Part shown: positions 27,249 through 35,874 of the stretch, one piece after another
Position numbering within the stretch: position 1 is the stretch's first letter
How the letters are laid out: each line of letters starts with the position of its first letter
Assembly: GCA_035295225.1 (NCBI GenBank)
Contig: DATGJI010000049.1
Location: 28,782-92,781, forward strand
DNA length: 64,000 nt
Direction of reading: 5' to 3'
DNA from: Candidatus Eremiobacteraceae bacterium
GTDB lineage: Bacteria; Vulcanimicrobiota; Vulcanimicrobiia; Eremiobacterales; Eremiobacteraceae
Program-made: the position numbers and the translations under genes
The notes under the pieces: model-generated
The model's input: only the letters and a program-made list of their open reading frames with translations
What the model was told of the DNA's origin: nothing
Databases searched by the model: none

Positions 27249-28444
27249 CAGAGCGCTTCGACGATGCCCGCGATGCCCTGGCCCCCGCCGATGCAAGCGC
27301 TCGCGACGCCAAAGCGCTGCTTGCGTCTCCGAAGTTCGTGCAGCAGCGAGTAGGTGATGCGGGCACCGCTCGCACCGAGGGGATGGCCGAGCGCTATCGC
27401 TCCGCCGTTAGGATTCAGCCGATCCATGTCGAGGTCCAACTCCTGGGCGCACGCCAAGACTTGCGGCGCGAACGCCTCGTTTATCTCTACCACGTCCAGC
27501 TGCCGTAGTTTCATCCCTGCGCGCTCGAGCGCTTGAGGAATCGCGAACGCCGGACCGATGCCCATGATGTCCGGGTCCACCCCGACGACGCCCCAGGCGA
27601 TGAGCCGTCCGATCGGCGATAGGCCGTCGCGCGCGGCCTGGTCCGCTGTGGTCAACACCACCGCCGCGGCGCCGTCCGTTATTCCGCTTGCGTTGCCCGG
27701 TGTCACAACTCCGCCCTCGACGAAGCGGGCCGGAAGGCGCGCGAGCTGCTCCATCGTGACTTCGGGTCGAGGCCCTTCGTCGGCTGAAATGACGACCGGA
27801 CCTTTACGCCCTGGAGTTTCGACCGGCACGATCTCTTCGGCGAAGAACCCGGTCTTGATCGCCGCGGCTGCTCCGGCTTGAGAACGCAGGCTGAACTCGT
27901 CGCTTGCGACCCGCGAGATCGAATACTTGCGCGCAAGGTTCTCTGCCGTGATCGCCATCGGCATGCCGTTGTATGAGTCCGTGAGGCCCTCCCAGAGCGT
28001 GTCTTCGAATTTCGTCTGCTGTCCGAGCGCCAGGCCGAAGCGCGCCCCGCGGACGACGTGCGGTGCTTGGCTCATGTTCTCCATGCCGCCGGCCAGCACG
28101 TACGCCGCTTCACCCAACAGCAATTGCTGCGCGCCCGTCACGATGGCTTGCAGGCCGGAGCCGCACAGGCGGTTCAGCGTCAGGGCCGACGCGTCGCGGC
28201 GGCAGCCTGCTTTCAGTCCGACGTGCCGCGCGCCGTAGATCGCGTCGACGCTGCTCTGGATGACATTGCCGAAGATGACCTGGTCGATGCGCGATGGATC
28301 GACTCTCGAACGCTCGAGCGCCCCTCGCGCCGCAGCGGCACCGAGATCGATCGCGGAGACGTCGCGCAGCGCTCCGCAGAAGTTGCCGAACGGCGTTCGC
28401 GCGCCGTTGACGATCACAATGTCGGGTCGGACTGATGAGGCCAT
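27248..28444 (-). CDS. acetyl-CoA acetyltransferase (thiolase)
   Basis: Condenses or cleaves acyl-CoA and acetyl-CoA. The nucleophilic cysteine is in LTLNRLCGSGLQAIVTGAQ, followed by VLAGGMENMSQAPHV. VVEINEAFAPQVLACAQEL and PNGGAIALGHPLGASGARIT carry the active-site His residues, and the second cysteine is in ASACIGGGQGIA. The 398 residues match the degradative/biosynthetic thiolase family. The start has an AAGGAAG ribosome site. It follows ridA by 42 bp. Confidence 0.95.
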   Translation of the reverse strand: MASSVRPDIVIVNGARTPFGNFCGALRDVSAIDLGAAAARGALERSRVDPSRIDQVIFGNVIQSSVDAIYGARHVGLKAGCRRDASALTLNRLCGSGLQAIVTGAQQLLLGEAAYVLAGGMENMSQAPHVVRGARFGLALGQQTKFEDTLWEGLTDSYNGMPMAITAENLARKYSISRVASDEFSLRSQAGAAAAIKTGFFAEEIVPVETPGRKGPVVISADEGPRPEVTMEQLARLPARFVEGGVVTPGNASGITDGAAAVVLTTADQAARDGLSPIGRLIAWGVVGVDPDIMGIGPAFAIPQALERAGMKLRQLDVVEINEAFAPQVLACAQELDLDMDRLNPNGGAIALGHPLGASGARITYSLLHELRRRKQRFGVASACIGGGQGIAGIVEAL

Positions 28445-28486
28445 GACGGTGCTTCCTTTTGGTGCGCTTGAATGGGTGGTGCGCGT

Positions 28487-28888
28487 TTACTCGCGCGCGA
28501 TGGCGTCCGCTTCGATCTCGACGAGCAGCCGCGGATCGATCAGCCGCACGACTTGGACGAGGGTCGACGCGGGTTTGATATGCGCGAATGATTCGCCGTG
28601 CGCCCGCCCGACCTGCTCGGCAAATGCGATATCCGTCACGAAGATGCGCGTTCGCACCACATCCCGTATGCTCGCGCCCGCTTGCGCGAGAGCCGCTTCG
28701 ATCTTCCCGAGCACGGCTTTAGCCTGCCGGTACGGGTCGCCGTCACCGATGACCTCGCCGCGCTCGTCTACTGCGGTCGTCCCGGCGACAAAAACCAGCG
28801 CACCCGCTCGCACTGCCCGCGAGTAGCCGACGGTCGCCTCCCAGGGTGCGCCCGACGAGATGAGCCGGCGATCGGCGCGTTCCGTCAC
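28487..28888 (-). CDS. RidA/YjgF-family enamine/imine deaminase-like protein
   Basis: A 133-residue RidA-superfamily protein with SRAVRAGALVFVAGTTAVDE, QAKAVLGKIEAALAQAGASI, DVVRTRIFVTDI and a C-terminal RLLVEIEADAIA. The Arg in VVRTRIF is the residue that binds the substrate carboxylate in active RidA proteins. RidA clears reactive enamines released by PLP enzymes. Here it overlaps leuB by 4 bp, so a role near branched-chain amino-acid synthesis is reasonable. RidA subfamily cannot be fixed. Confidence 0.88.
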   Translation of the reverse strand: MTERADRRLISSGAPWEATVGYSRAVRAGALVFVAGTTAVDERGEVIGDGDPYRQAKAVLGKIEAALAQAGASIRDVVRTRIFVTDIAFAEQVGRAHGESFAHIKPASTLVQVVRLIDPRLLVEIEADAIARE

Positions 28889-29943
28889 GCCAATGAAGCG
28901 CAGACGAGATCGCCGATCTCGCTCGTCTTCAGGCCACTTGAGGCGTCGAGCGACGGTATACGCTTGCTCGACAAGAGGCTTGCGATCGTGTTCTCGATCG
29001 CGGCCGCCGCGCGGCGCTCACCGACGTAGTCCAAGAGCATACCGACGGCGGCGATCGCCGCGACGGGGCTCACCGAGTTGCGGCCTTTGTACTTCGGCGC
29101 CGAGCCGTGGATGGGCTCGAAGAGCGAGACTTTGCCCGGGTGAATATTCCCCGATGCCGCGACGCCCATTCCGCCCTGCAGCATCGCGCCGAGATCCGTG
29201 ATGATGTCGCCGAAGAGATTGGTCGTCACGATCACGTCGAACGTCTCGGGGTTCTTCACCATCCACATGCACGCGGCGTCTACGTACGCGAATTCTTGCT
29301 CGATGTCCGTGAATTCTGGGCCTACTTCTTCCATCGTCCGGCGCCAGAGCTGCTGTACCTCGATCGCATTGGACTTGTCGACGAGCGTCAGCTTCTTCTT
29401 GCCGCCGCGGGCGCGCGCGAGCTCGAACGCGTAGCGGATGGCACGCTCGACGCCTTTGCGCGTGAAGATCTGATTGGCGATGACGACTTCATCCGGCGTG
29501 CCCTTCTTGAAATGCCCGCCGATACCGGTGTAGAGGTCTTCGGTATTCTCGCGCACCACGACCATGTCGATGTCGCGCGGCGTCTTTCCCTTGAGCGGGC
29601 AGAGGTGCTCGGCGTAGAGCTTGATCGGGCGCAGATTGATGTAGAGATCGAGCCCGAATCGCGTTGCGGCGATGACGCCGCGTTCGACGAGGCCCGGCGG
29701 CAGGCGCGGGTCTCCGATCGCGCCCAGGTAGATCGCGTCCATCGATCTGAATTCGTCGAGCTGTCCGGGCGGCATGAATTCGTGCGTGGCCAAATAGTGA
29801 TCGGCACCGAACGGATACATGGTGGTGCGATAGGAAAACTTGAATAGACTTGCCGCGCGCTCGAGGACTTTCAGGGCTTCGTCGGTCACTTCGGGACCGA
29901 CACCGTCACCTGGGATGACGGCGATCGTGTATGGCGCGGGCAC
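28885..29943 (-). CDS. leuB: 3-isopropylmalate dehydrogenase-type beta-decarboxylating dehydrogenase
   Basis: Oxidises and decarboxylates 3-isopropylmalate in leucine synthesis if the leuCD context is a guide. Motifs: YTIAVIPGDGVGPEVTDEAL, LRPIKLYAEHLCPLKGK, VVVRENTEDLYTGIGG, DVIVTTNLFGDIITDLGAML and FEPIHGSAPKYKGRNSVSP (cofactor-binding loop). The 352-residue length is right. The sequence style (VVRENTEDLYTG, with no LeuB-type RELTGGIYFG) is closer to isocitrate/homoisocitrate/tartrate dehydrogenase relatives than to E. coli LeuB, so another 2-R-malate substrate is possible. It follows leuD by 3 bp. Confidence 0.88.
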   Translation of the reverse strand: MPAPYTIAVIPGDGVGPEVTDEALKVLERAASLFKFSYRTTMYPFGADHYLATHEFMPPGQLDEFRSMDAIYLGAIGDPRLPPGLVERGVIAATRFGLDLYINLRPIKLYAEHLCPLKGKTPRDIDMVVVRENTEDLYTGIGGHFKKGTPDEVVIANQIFTRKGVERAIRYAFELARARGGKKKLTLVDKSNAIEVQQLWRRTMEEVGPEFTDIEQEFAYVDAACMWMVKNPETFDVIVTTNLFGDIITDLGAMLQGGMGVAASGNIHPGKVSLFEPIHGSAPKYKGRNSVSPVAAIAAVGMLLDYVGERRAAAAIENTIASLLSSKRIPSLDASSGLKTSEIGDLVCASLA

Positions 29944-29946
29944 GGA

Positions 29947-30450
29947 TTACTTCGATTTCTCGACGAGCCGCTTCTCGACGTAACGGAGTAAGCCGCCCAT
30001 GGCGATCAGATCCTGCATGAAGGGCGGCATCTGCGTCGCGGAATACGCTTTGCCCGTCGACTCGTTTGTGATCACGCCGTTCGCGGCGTCGACCGTGATC
30101 GAATCGCCGTCCTTGATGCCGTCCACACCTTCGACGCATTCGAAGATCGGCAGGCCGGTGTTGATGGCATTGCGATAAAAAATCCTGGCAAAGGATTTGG
30201 CGACGACGCCTGAAACGCCCGCGCCTTTCAGGGCGACCGCAGCTACTTCGCGTGAGGATCCGCAGCCGAAGTTCGTGTCGGCGACGATAAGGTCGCCGGG
30301 TTTGACCTTCTTAACGAAATCGGCGTCGAGATCTTCAAGCGCGTGCTTGCCGAGTTCCACCGGATCGATCAGATTGCAGTAGCGGCCGGGGATGATGACG
30401 TCGGTATCGACGTTCTTGCCGTACTTGTGCGCAGCGCCTTTGAGGATCAT
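29947..30450 (-). CDS. leuD: 3-isopropylmalate dehydratase small subunit
   Basis: The 167-residue swivel subunit pairs with LeuC to isomerise 2- to 3-isopropylmalate. It has [40 protein letters not shown] (substrate-binding loop), [20 protein letters not shown] and [14 protein letters not shown]. This is the short archaeal-like LeuD type, which matches the HacA-like LeuC. The ATG overlaps the leuC stop by 4 bp. Confidence 0.95.
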   Translation of the reverse strand: MILKGAAHKYGKNVDTDVIIPGRYCNLIDPVELGKHALEDLDADFVKKVKPGDLIVADTNFGCGSSREVAAVALKGAGVSGVVAKSFARIFYRNAINTGLPIFECVEGVDGIKDGDSITVDAANGVITNESTGKAYSATQMPPFMQDLIAMGGLLRYVEKRLVEKSK

Positions 30451-31733
30451 GCCGGCACCTTCGCGGTGAGCTCTTCCGGACCGCAGATGTATCCGGCGAC
30501 GGCCGTGGCGGCTGCCACATAAGGCCCGGTGAGATAAACCTCGCTCTTCACGTGGCCCATTCGGCCGCGGAAGTTCCGATTGGTGGTGGATATGCAGCGT
30601 TCGCCGTCCGCCAACACGCCCATGTGTCCGCCGACGCACGGGCCGCATGTCGGCGTCGAAACGACGCAGCCGGCCTCGATGAACGTCTCAACTAAGCCTT
30701 CTTTGATGCACTGCATGTACACTTTTTGACTGCCCGGGATGACGATGGCGCGGATCGACGGATGTACTTTGCGGCCCTTCAATATCTCCGCGGCCTGACG
30801 CATATCTTCGATGCGGCCATTCGTGCAGGTGCCGATCACCGCTTGATTCACGGTTATGTCGTGCAGATCCGATGCGTTTTTAGTGTTGTCGGGCAGCCAC
30901 GGTATTGCTACCTGGGGTTCGATCTGCGCGCAGTCGATGACGATCGTCTGCGCGTACTCCGCATCTTTGTCGGCATGATAGATGGTGTAATTCTTCTTGC
31001 CGACCGCCGCACAGTAGGCTTCGGTGGTGGCGTCGACCGGAAAAATGCCGTTCTTCGCGCCCGCTTCGATGGACATGTTCGCCATCGTGAAACGCCCGCT
31101 CATCGGCAAATCCTTGAGCGCCGGTCCCGTGAACTCGAGCGCTGCATACGTGCCGCCGTCCACGCCGAGCTCGTTGATCGCGCGCAGGATCAGATCTTTG
31201 CCGGAAACGTACTTGCGCAGACCGTTCTCAAAGATGATCTTGATCGAATGCGGTACGCGAAGCCACATCTCACCCGTCGCAAACGCAGCGGCGATATCCG
31301 TGGAACCAACGCCGGTCGCGAAGGCGCCGATGCCGCCGTACGTCGTTGTGTGGCTATCGCCCCCGATGATCGTCTCGCCGGGGCCCACCATACCGTTCTC
31401 CGGCAGCACCACGTGTTCGATCCCGCCTCTGCCGACTTCAAAATAGTTCTCGATCGCGTGCTCGGTGGCGAAGTCGCGCATCATCTTCGAAAGCGTGGCG
31501 GTTGCGATATCTTTGTTCGGCGTGAAGTGACTCGGCACGAGGGCGATCTTGTTCCGGTCCCAGACCTTGTCGGCGCCCTTGATCTTCCTGAACTCCGTGA
31601 TCGCGACGGCGGCGGACAGCTCGTTCGCCATGACGAGATCGAGCTCGATCGAGATGATATCGCCTGGCGCCACCGTGCCCGCGCCTGCGTGGGCCGCCAA
31701 TATCTTCTCCGTCATAGTCATCGGGCGCGCCAT
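30447..31733 (-). CDS. leuC: 3-isopropylmalate dehydratase large subunit
   Basis: An aconitase-family hydro-lyase carrying a [4Fe-4S] cluster. Cluster cysteines are in VIGTCTNGRIEDMRQAAEIL and STPTCGPCVGGHMGVLADGE. Other motifs: GPGETIIGGDSHTTTYGGIG and FATGVGSTDIAAAFATGEMW. At 428 residues it is the shorter archaeal/HacA-like LeuC rather than the 466-residue E. coli type. A GGAGG ribosome site sits seven bases upstream of the ATG. leuA is not in the window. Homoaconitase or citramalate isomerase activity is possible for this subtype. Confidence 0.95.
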   Translation of the reverse strand: MARPMTMTEKILAAHAGAGTVAPGDIISIELDLVMANELSAAVAITEFRKIKGADKVWDRNKIALVPSHFTPNKDIATATLSKMMRDFATEHAIENYFEVGRGGIEHVVLPENGMVGPGETIIGGDSHTTTYGGIGAFATGVGSTDIAAAFATGEMWLRVPHSIKIIFENGLRKYVSGKDLILRAINELGVDGGTYAALEFTGPALKDLPMSGRFTMANMSIEAGAKNGIFPVDATTEAYCAAVGKKNYTIYHADKDAEYAQTIVIDCAQIEPQVAIPWLPDNTKNASDLHDITVNQAVIGTCTNGRIEDMRQAAEILKGRKVHPSIRAIVIPGSQKVYMQCIKEGLVETFIEAGCVVSTPTCGPCVGGHMGVLADGERCISTTNRNFRGRMGHVKSEVYLTGPYVAAATAVAGYICGPEELTAKVPA

Positions 31734-31847
31734 ACCACAACCTCCGCTCGGAAGCCAAAGCGGTGCGCCGAAGTATGCGCACTGCGGATCAATTCAGGGG
31801 AGAGATGGAACCGTTCTGCGCGCTTCGCGCCGGCGCCTTTCGCGGAG

Positions 31848-32699
31848 CTATTTGCCTGCGAATGCCGAGACGTCGAAGTAGATGACGTTGGTGGACTTGT
31901 CTCCCGCGCAGATGACGTCGAACTCGTCGTACCACTTCTCGCCGTCGGCGACAGTGGTCTGCGTCACGACGTTCCACGAGCTGCCTTGGCCGCACGTCAA
32001 TCCTTTGATGTACGCGTATTCGAGGTCGAGGCCGGCCGCCGCGGAGTCTGCCTTGACGATCACCGCTTTCAACATGGTCGAGCCGTTGCGGCCGTTCGAT
32101 GAATCCAAGCTCGCGGGAGCAGGCGTCGCGACGACCCGTGCCGGTTCGGTCAGGTCGATGTCGGTCACGACACCCGCATCAAAACCATATACCCAGCGGA
32201 CGCCGGCGGCATCGCCGTAAACACGGTTGCCGTTGTCGGCAACGGTGATAGGCCGGCCGCGCAGCGACGTCACTTGGTCGACGGTCATACCGAGCGAAAC
32301 GCCGTACGGATCCTGCAGAACAGACTTCTTCGAGCCTCTCGGGCTCAACGTCACGCTGAGCGCGGCATCGCCCGCGAAGACAACGGCGAGAACGGCATTG
32401 CCGCCGTCTGCATTCCACGTCCAAAGTTCGCCGACGTTCACGGGCACGACTTGCAGCGGCCGGCCTAATGTTTTCGATACGGCGGCTCGCGTATCTCCGA
32501 GCGTGACGCCATCGAACGAATCGGCAAGAGAAGTCGGGGAGGCGGCGGGCATGGGTGTTGAGGTCGCCGAGCCCGGCTGCGGCGCCGGCGTGACGTACGG
32601 AAATGGAGTGGCGGCCGCCGAGGAAACCGCAGCGTTCGGCGATGCGGCCAAAGGCGACGCTGCGGTGATCAAGATCGCCAAAGTGCATACCGGCAGCAT
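31848..32699 (-). CDS. secreted hypothetical protein with two BamE/SmpA-like repeats
   Basis: A signal peptide (MLPVCTLAILITAASPLAAS) is followed by a Pro/Ala/Ser/Thr-rich linker. Two short related units come next, GVTLGDTRAAVSKTLGRP and GVSLGMTVDQVTSLRGRP, each fitting the G.t..V...lG.P pattern of BamE/SmpA-type domains. The C-terminal 120 residues are not recognised and include two cysteines (LTCGQGSSW and FDVICAGD). The ATG at 32699 has GGAGAGGG upstream; the frame is open to 32744 but without a signal. It lies between leuC and an APC permease gene, apparently on its own promoter. Confidence 0.8.
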   Translation of the reverse strand: MLPVCTLAILITAASPLAASPNAAVSSAAATPFPYVTPAPQPGSATSTPMPAASPTSLADSFDGVTLGDTRAAVSKTLGRPLQVVPVNVGELWTWNADGGNAVLAVVFAGDAALSVTLSPRGSKKSVLQDPYGVSLGMTVDQVTSLRGRPITVADNGNRVYGDAAGVRWVYGFDAGVVTDIDLTEPARVVATPAPASLDSSNGRNGSTMLKAVIVKADSAAAGLDLEYAYIKGLTCGQGSSWNVVTQTTVADGEKWYDEFDVICAGDKSTNVIYFDVSAFAGK

Positions 32700-32740
32700 C
32701 CCGGAACCCTCTCCTGTCAAGCGACGCTCGCGCCGAACCG

Positions 32741-32760
32741 CCAATATATCCTAATATATC
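32741..32760. promoter_or_regulatory. tandem 10-bp direct repeat upstream of the secreted protein gene
   Basis: Two head-to-tail copies of C(C/T)AATATATC, about 42 bp upstream of the ATG at 32699. They are strikingly A+T-rich in a G+C-rich context. They hold TATATT elements and may be the promoter -10 region or an operator. Confidence 0.35.
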
Positions 32761-32806
32761 GGATGGAACGACCAAGAGGGACAGCGGGCGGATAAGGTTT
32801 AGCTGA

Positions 32807-34195
32807 TTATGCCGCGGGACGTTGCTCCAAGGGCACAAGGCGCCGCCGCATCGCGGCGGCATACACCACACCGACCGCAAGCGCCCCGACCGCCAGCCAC
32901 TGGACATTCGGCGCAAGGCTTGCGAAATTGACGGCCAGCAACGCCACGATCGTCACGACGCCGATCATCGGCAAAACGACCCGCGTGAGATCGGTGGCCG
33001 GCACGCCTGCCCGTAGGAAGTGCGTCGCGCAGGCGAGGCCGGTGATGATGAACGTGAGCCCGAGCACGAACGTCTCGGTATCGAGAACGTATGTCCACTG
33101 CGCGTTGACGTTCGGCGCGAACCCCGTCAGCAGCGTGACCACGAGCACGCCGACGTTGATCGTCGCGATGCTGATATGCGGCGTGCCGAACTGCGGATGC
33201 ACGTCGGTCAGCACGCGCGGGAAAAGCCGATCGCGAGCCATCGAAAATGCGATGCGCGAGAGGCCGAGCTGTGTGGTCCACAACGTCGCACCTGTGGAAA
33301 GCAGCACGACGGCGATCATGATATCCGTATAGACGCCGCCGCCCAGCTGTCCGGCGATGTACGCGAGCGTGTCCGACGAGTGATCTGAGAACGCACGCAA
33401 CGGCCCGATACGCATGAACGCGACCATGCAGAGCAGCGTCAGCGCGGTGGTCGCGATCAATCCTATGATGCCGCCTTTGCCTGGATCCTTTGTGGTGCCT
33501 TTGCCCTCTTCCGATGTGCAGCTCGAGACTTCCCAGCCGTCGATCACCCAAATTGCCGAAACCGTGGCGCTTGCAAAGCCGGCTAGTCCCAGCGGCCCAA
33601 GCGTGAAAAGCGACGTGACCGGCGCGGCGCCGTGTGCCACGGGATGCGCGAAAGCGATGCCGACAAACGCGAGCAGCGCACCGATCTCGATCCAGAGGAA
33701 AAGACCCGAAGCGTTGGCAGTCGGTTTTACGCCGCCGATGAGCAAGGCGCTCGCGCCGATCACCCACAGCCCGCCGGCCACCGCGACTGCGGCAGGCTGG
33801 TCGACGAGTGACGGGCTCAGCAGATGGATCTGCGGATTTGAGAGCAGCTCGAGCGTATACGTTCCGGCGGGAACGACCGCTGCGACTGCGCCGAAGAAAT
33901 ACGAGAGCACGACGATCCACGCCGAAAACGCGCCGGCCGTACGACCGAACACGATGCGCGACCACGCATACGTTGAACCCGCATCCGGTCGGACGGCGCA
34001 CAGTCTATGGAAAGCGAGCGCGATGAAGCCGACGGGAATCGCGAGGAACAGCAGGGCGAGCGGCGCGCCCGCGCCGGCGGCCGCGATCATGATGCCGAAA
34101 GTGGTTGCGATGGAATACGCGGGAGCCATGCTGGCGGAAGCAAGAATCGAAAGGTCGCCCAGGCCCAAGACCCGGGCGAGACCCCGTTGCGCCAC
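32807..34195 (-). CDS. APC-superfamily amino acid permease
   Basis: A 12-helix secondary transporter. The N-terminal LGLGDLSILASASMAPAYSI region corresponds to the first unwound helix, followed by RPDAGSTYAWSRIVFG, the conserved helix-3 region of APC permeases (consensus P.aGg.Y.y). AFSMARDRLFPRVLTDVHPQ and FGTPHISIATI are the usual loop before helix 9. The frame extends to a GTG at 34231, but a promoter -10 lies only 14 bp before that codon, so I favour the GTG at 34195. The leader then contains a small hairpin GCCCGC/GCGGGC. Substrate is unknown. Confidence 0.9.
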   Translation of the reverse strand: MAQRGLARVLGLGDLSILASASMAPAYSIATTFGIMIAAAGAGAPLALLFLAIPVGFIALAFHRLCAVRPDAGSTYAWSRIVFGRTAGAFSAWIVVLSYFFGAVAAVVPAGTYTLELLSNPQIHLLSPSLVDQPAAVAVAGGLWVIGASALLIGGVKPTANASGLFLWIEIGALLAFVGIAFAHPVAHGAAPVTSLFTLGPLGLAGFASATVSAIWVIDGWEVSSCTSEEGKGTTKDPGKGGIIGLIATTALTLLCMVAFMRIGPLRAFSDHSSDTLAYIAGQLGGGVYTDIMIAVVLLSTGATLWTTQLGLSRIAFSMARDRLFPRVLTDVHPQFGTPHISIATINVGVLVVTLLTGFAPNVNAQWTYVLDTETFVLGLTFIITGLACATHFLRAGVPATDLTRVVLPMIGVVTIVALLAVNFASLAPNVQWLAVGALAVGVVYAAAMRRRLVPLEQRPAA

Positions 34196-34245
34196 TACCG
34201 AAATGCGCCCGCTACAAGGCGGGCGTTGCACGCGTTCACGACGTT

Positions 34246-34274
34246 ACTATACACAAGGTGTGCCCCCCGCGCAA
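34246..34274 (-). promoter_or_regulatory. predicted sigma-70-type promoter of the APC permease gene
   Basis: On the minus strand, TTGCGC (34274-34269), a 17-bp spacer and TATAGT (34251-34246). The hexamers and spacing nearly copy the rpsB promoter at 12605-12633, which supports both calls. Confidence 0.5.
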
Positions 34275-34325
34275 GTTTTTTAACGCCTGGGAGCCCCGCC
34301 TTAATGTTTTTGATCACTCCCGACC

Positions 34326-35795
34326 TCAGATCTGCGGATCGGCCAGCGTCGCCTGCGCGTCGATGCGGCCGGCCCCCTGGTGCGGATCGCCTATGTTGAC
34401 GGCATGGGTGACGATGAGCTGGCGTGCCGTCGCCGGCGAGAGCGATTTGCCGTCGGCGAGCGCCTTGCTCTTCATGAGCGCGACAAGGCCCGCTACGTGC
34501 GGCGTGGCTTGCGACGTGCCCGCGAAGAGCGCCTCAGATGCGCCGCCGCCGAAAGCGGTGTTTGAATAGAGGTTCCAGATCCATTGCAAGTAGTCGCAAC
34601 TCGCGAAGTTCTGCGCGCAGGCGGACACTTGCGCCTGCGTCGGGCCGCCGCCCGGCGCGACGACCGCGAGCTGCGGCCCGAAGTTTGAATAGCCCGCCAC
34701 GACTTCGACGGCTCCCGTCGGATCGTTCGGAGTCACGTCGTTCAACACCGTAGCGCCGACCGCGATCACTCCCGCGTCGGCCGCGGGGAAATCGATGGAG
34801 TTCGCGCCGTCGTTGCCTGCCGCTGCGACGACCGAGACGCCTTGGGCGATCGCTGTGGCTACCGCGCTCTCTTCGTTCGGATCCGCACTCGCCGATCCCA
34901 GGCTCAAATTGATGACGTTTGCGCTCTGCGGCGGAGAGATCGCCCAGAGTATGCCGTTGGCGATATCGCTCGCAAAGGCGCTCGGATTCTGGCACGCCTG
35001 CGTCGGGTGGCCGAACACGCGGACATCGACAAGGCCGACGTTGTAGCCGACGCCTGCTACGTCAAGCGCGTTGTTCGTGTCTGCGGCGGCGATGCCGCTG
35101 ACATTGGTGCCGTGGCCATCATCGTCTTGGACAGTTGCGCCTACCGGCGCCCCGGATACGAAAACATGCTGACCCACGACTTTGGTCGCCACGTCAGCGT
35201 TTGTCAGATCGACACCCGTGTCGATGACGGCGATCCTCACGGCCGGATTGCCCGTCGACAGATTCCATGCACCAGGCATATTGATATCGAACATGCTCCA
35301 TTGCATGTAATCGTTCTGCATCGAAGGGTCGTTGGGCACGGCGAGTGCGTACCGGTAGGCATCGTGCGTCACCGATTGGACACCGGGCATAGCGCGCATG
35401 GCGGCGATCGCGCGATCGGAATCACTCCCGCGCGGCATTGTGAAGACTTGGAACCCGAGGCTGTTCGTCAGGCCCAGCGGCGTTGCGCCTATCCTGCTGA
35501 CTTGACTTTCTATTTTTGCCGCCTGGTCTGCGCGAAATGCGGACGGCGCGAACCGGACGACGATTCGCGTCGGATCGTATTGGGGCAACTTGTCCGCAGG
35601 CAGCGCGACGCGGATCGCCATCGGCCTGCCGTCCGGCCCGGTCACGCGTTTTTCGATCGATTGCATCGTGCTGCAGGGCGGCGGACTTGAACTCGGTGTC
35701 GGAGCGGGAGTCGAGCTGCTGCCCCCGCATGCAGAAAGCGACATGCTCGCTGACGCAAGGATCGTGGCGAACAGGACAATCCGGACCGATTTCAT
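34326..35795 (-). CDS. subtilisin-like serine protease (S8), exported lipoprotein
   Basis: From the ATG at 35795 the protein begins with a lipoprotein signal (lipobox LSAC, then GGSSSTPAPTPSS linker). An inhibitor-I9-like propeptide region of about 100 residues follows. The S8 catalytic domain has Asp in RIAVIDTGVDLT, His in DDDGHGTNVSGIAAAD, Asn in VVAAAGNDGANSIDF and Ser in LFAGTSQATPHVAGLVALMK. About 489 residues in all. It would act at the cell surface or periplasm and could supply peptides to nearby amino-acid permeases. The ribosome site is GGAG, eight bases upstream. Confidence 0.93.
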   Translation of the reverse strand: MKSVRIVLFATILASASMSLSACGGSSSTPAPTPSSSPPPCSTMQSIEKRVTGPDGRPMAIRVALPADKLPQYDPTRIVVRFAPSAFRADQAAKIESQVSRIGATPLGLTNSLGFQVFTMPRGSDSDRAIAAMRAMPGVQSVTHDAYRYALAVPNDPSMQNDYMQWSMFDINMPGAWNLSTGNPAVRIAVIDTGVDLTNADVATKVVGQHVFVSGAPVGATVQDDDGHGTNVSGIAAADTNNALDVAGVGYNVGLVDVRVFGHPTQACQNPSAFASDIANGILWAISPPQSANVINLSLGSASADPNEESAVATAIAQGVSVVAAAGNDGANSIDFPAADAGVIAVGATVLNDVTPNDPTGAVEVVAGYSNFGPQLAVVAPGGGPTQAQVSACAQNFASCDYLQWIWNLYSNTAFGGGASEALFAGTSQATPHVAGLVALMKSKALADGKSLSPATARQLIVTHAVNIGDPHQGAGRIDAQATLADPQI

Positions 35796-35874
35796 TGCGC
35801 GACTCCATGCGGCGGCGATGCGGCGTACTTCTAACGTGTTCGGACTGTTAGAAGTGTCTCGATATCTCTTACCC

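Noticed and set aside
31734..31847. T-box or leucine attenuator upstream of leuC
   Set aside because: No T-box core sequence, run of Leu codons or terminator with U-tract could be seen in the 110-bp gap.
30726..32102. 458-codon open frame antisense to leuC
   Set aside because: Lacks recognisable domains and mirrors the leuC codons, whose protein is fully conserved. It also runs into the secreted protein gene.
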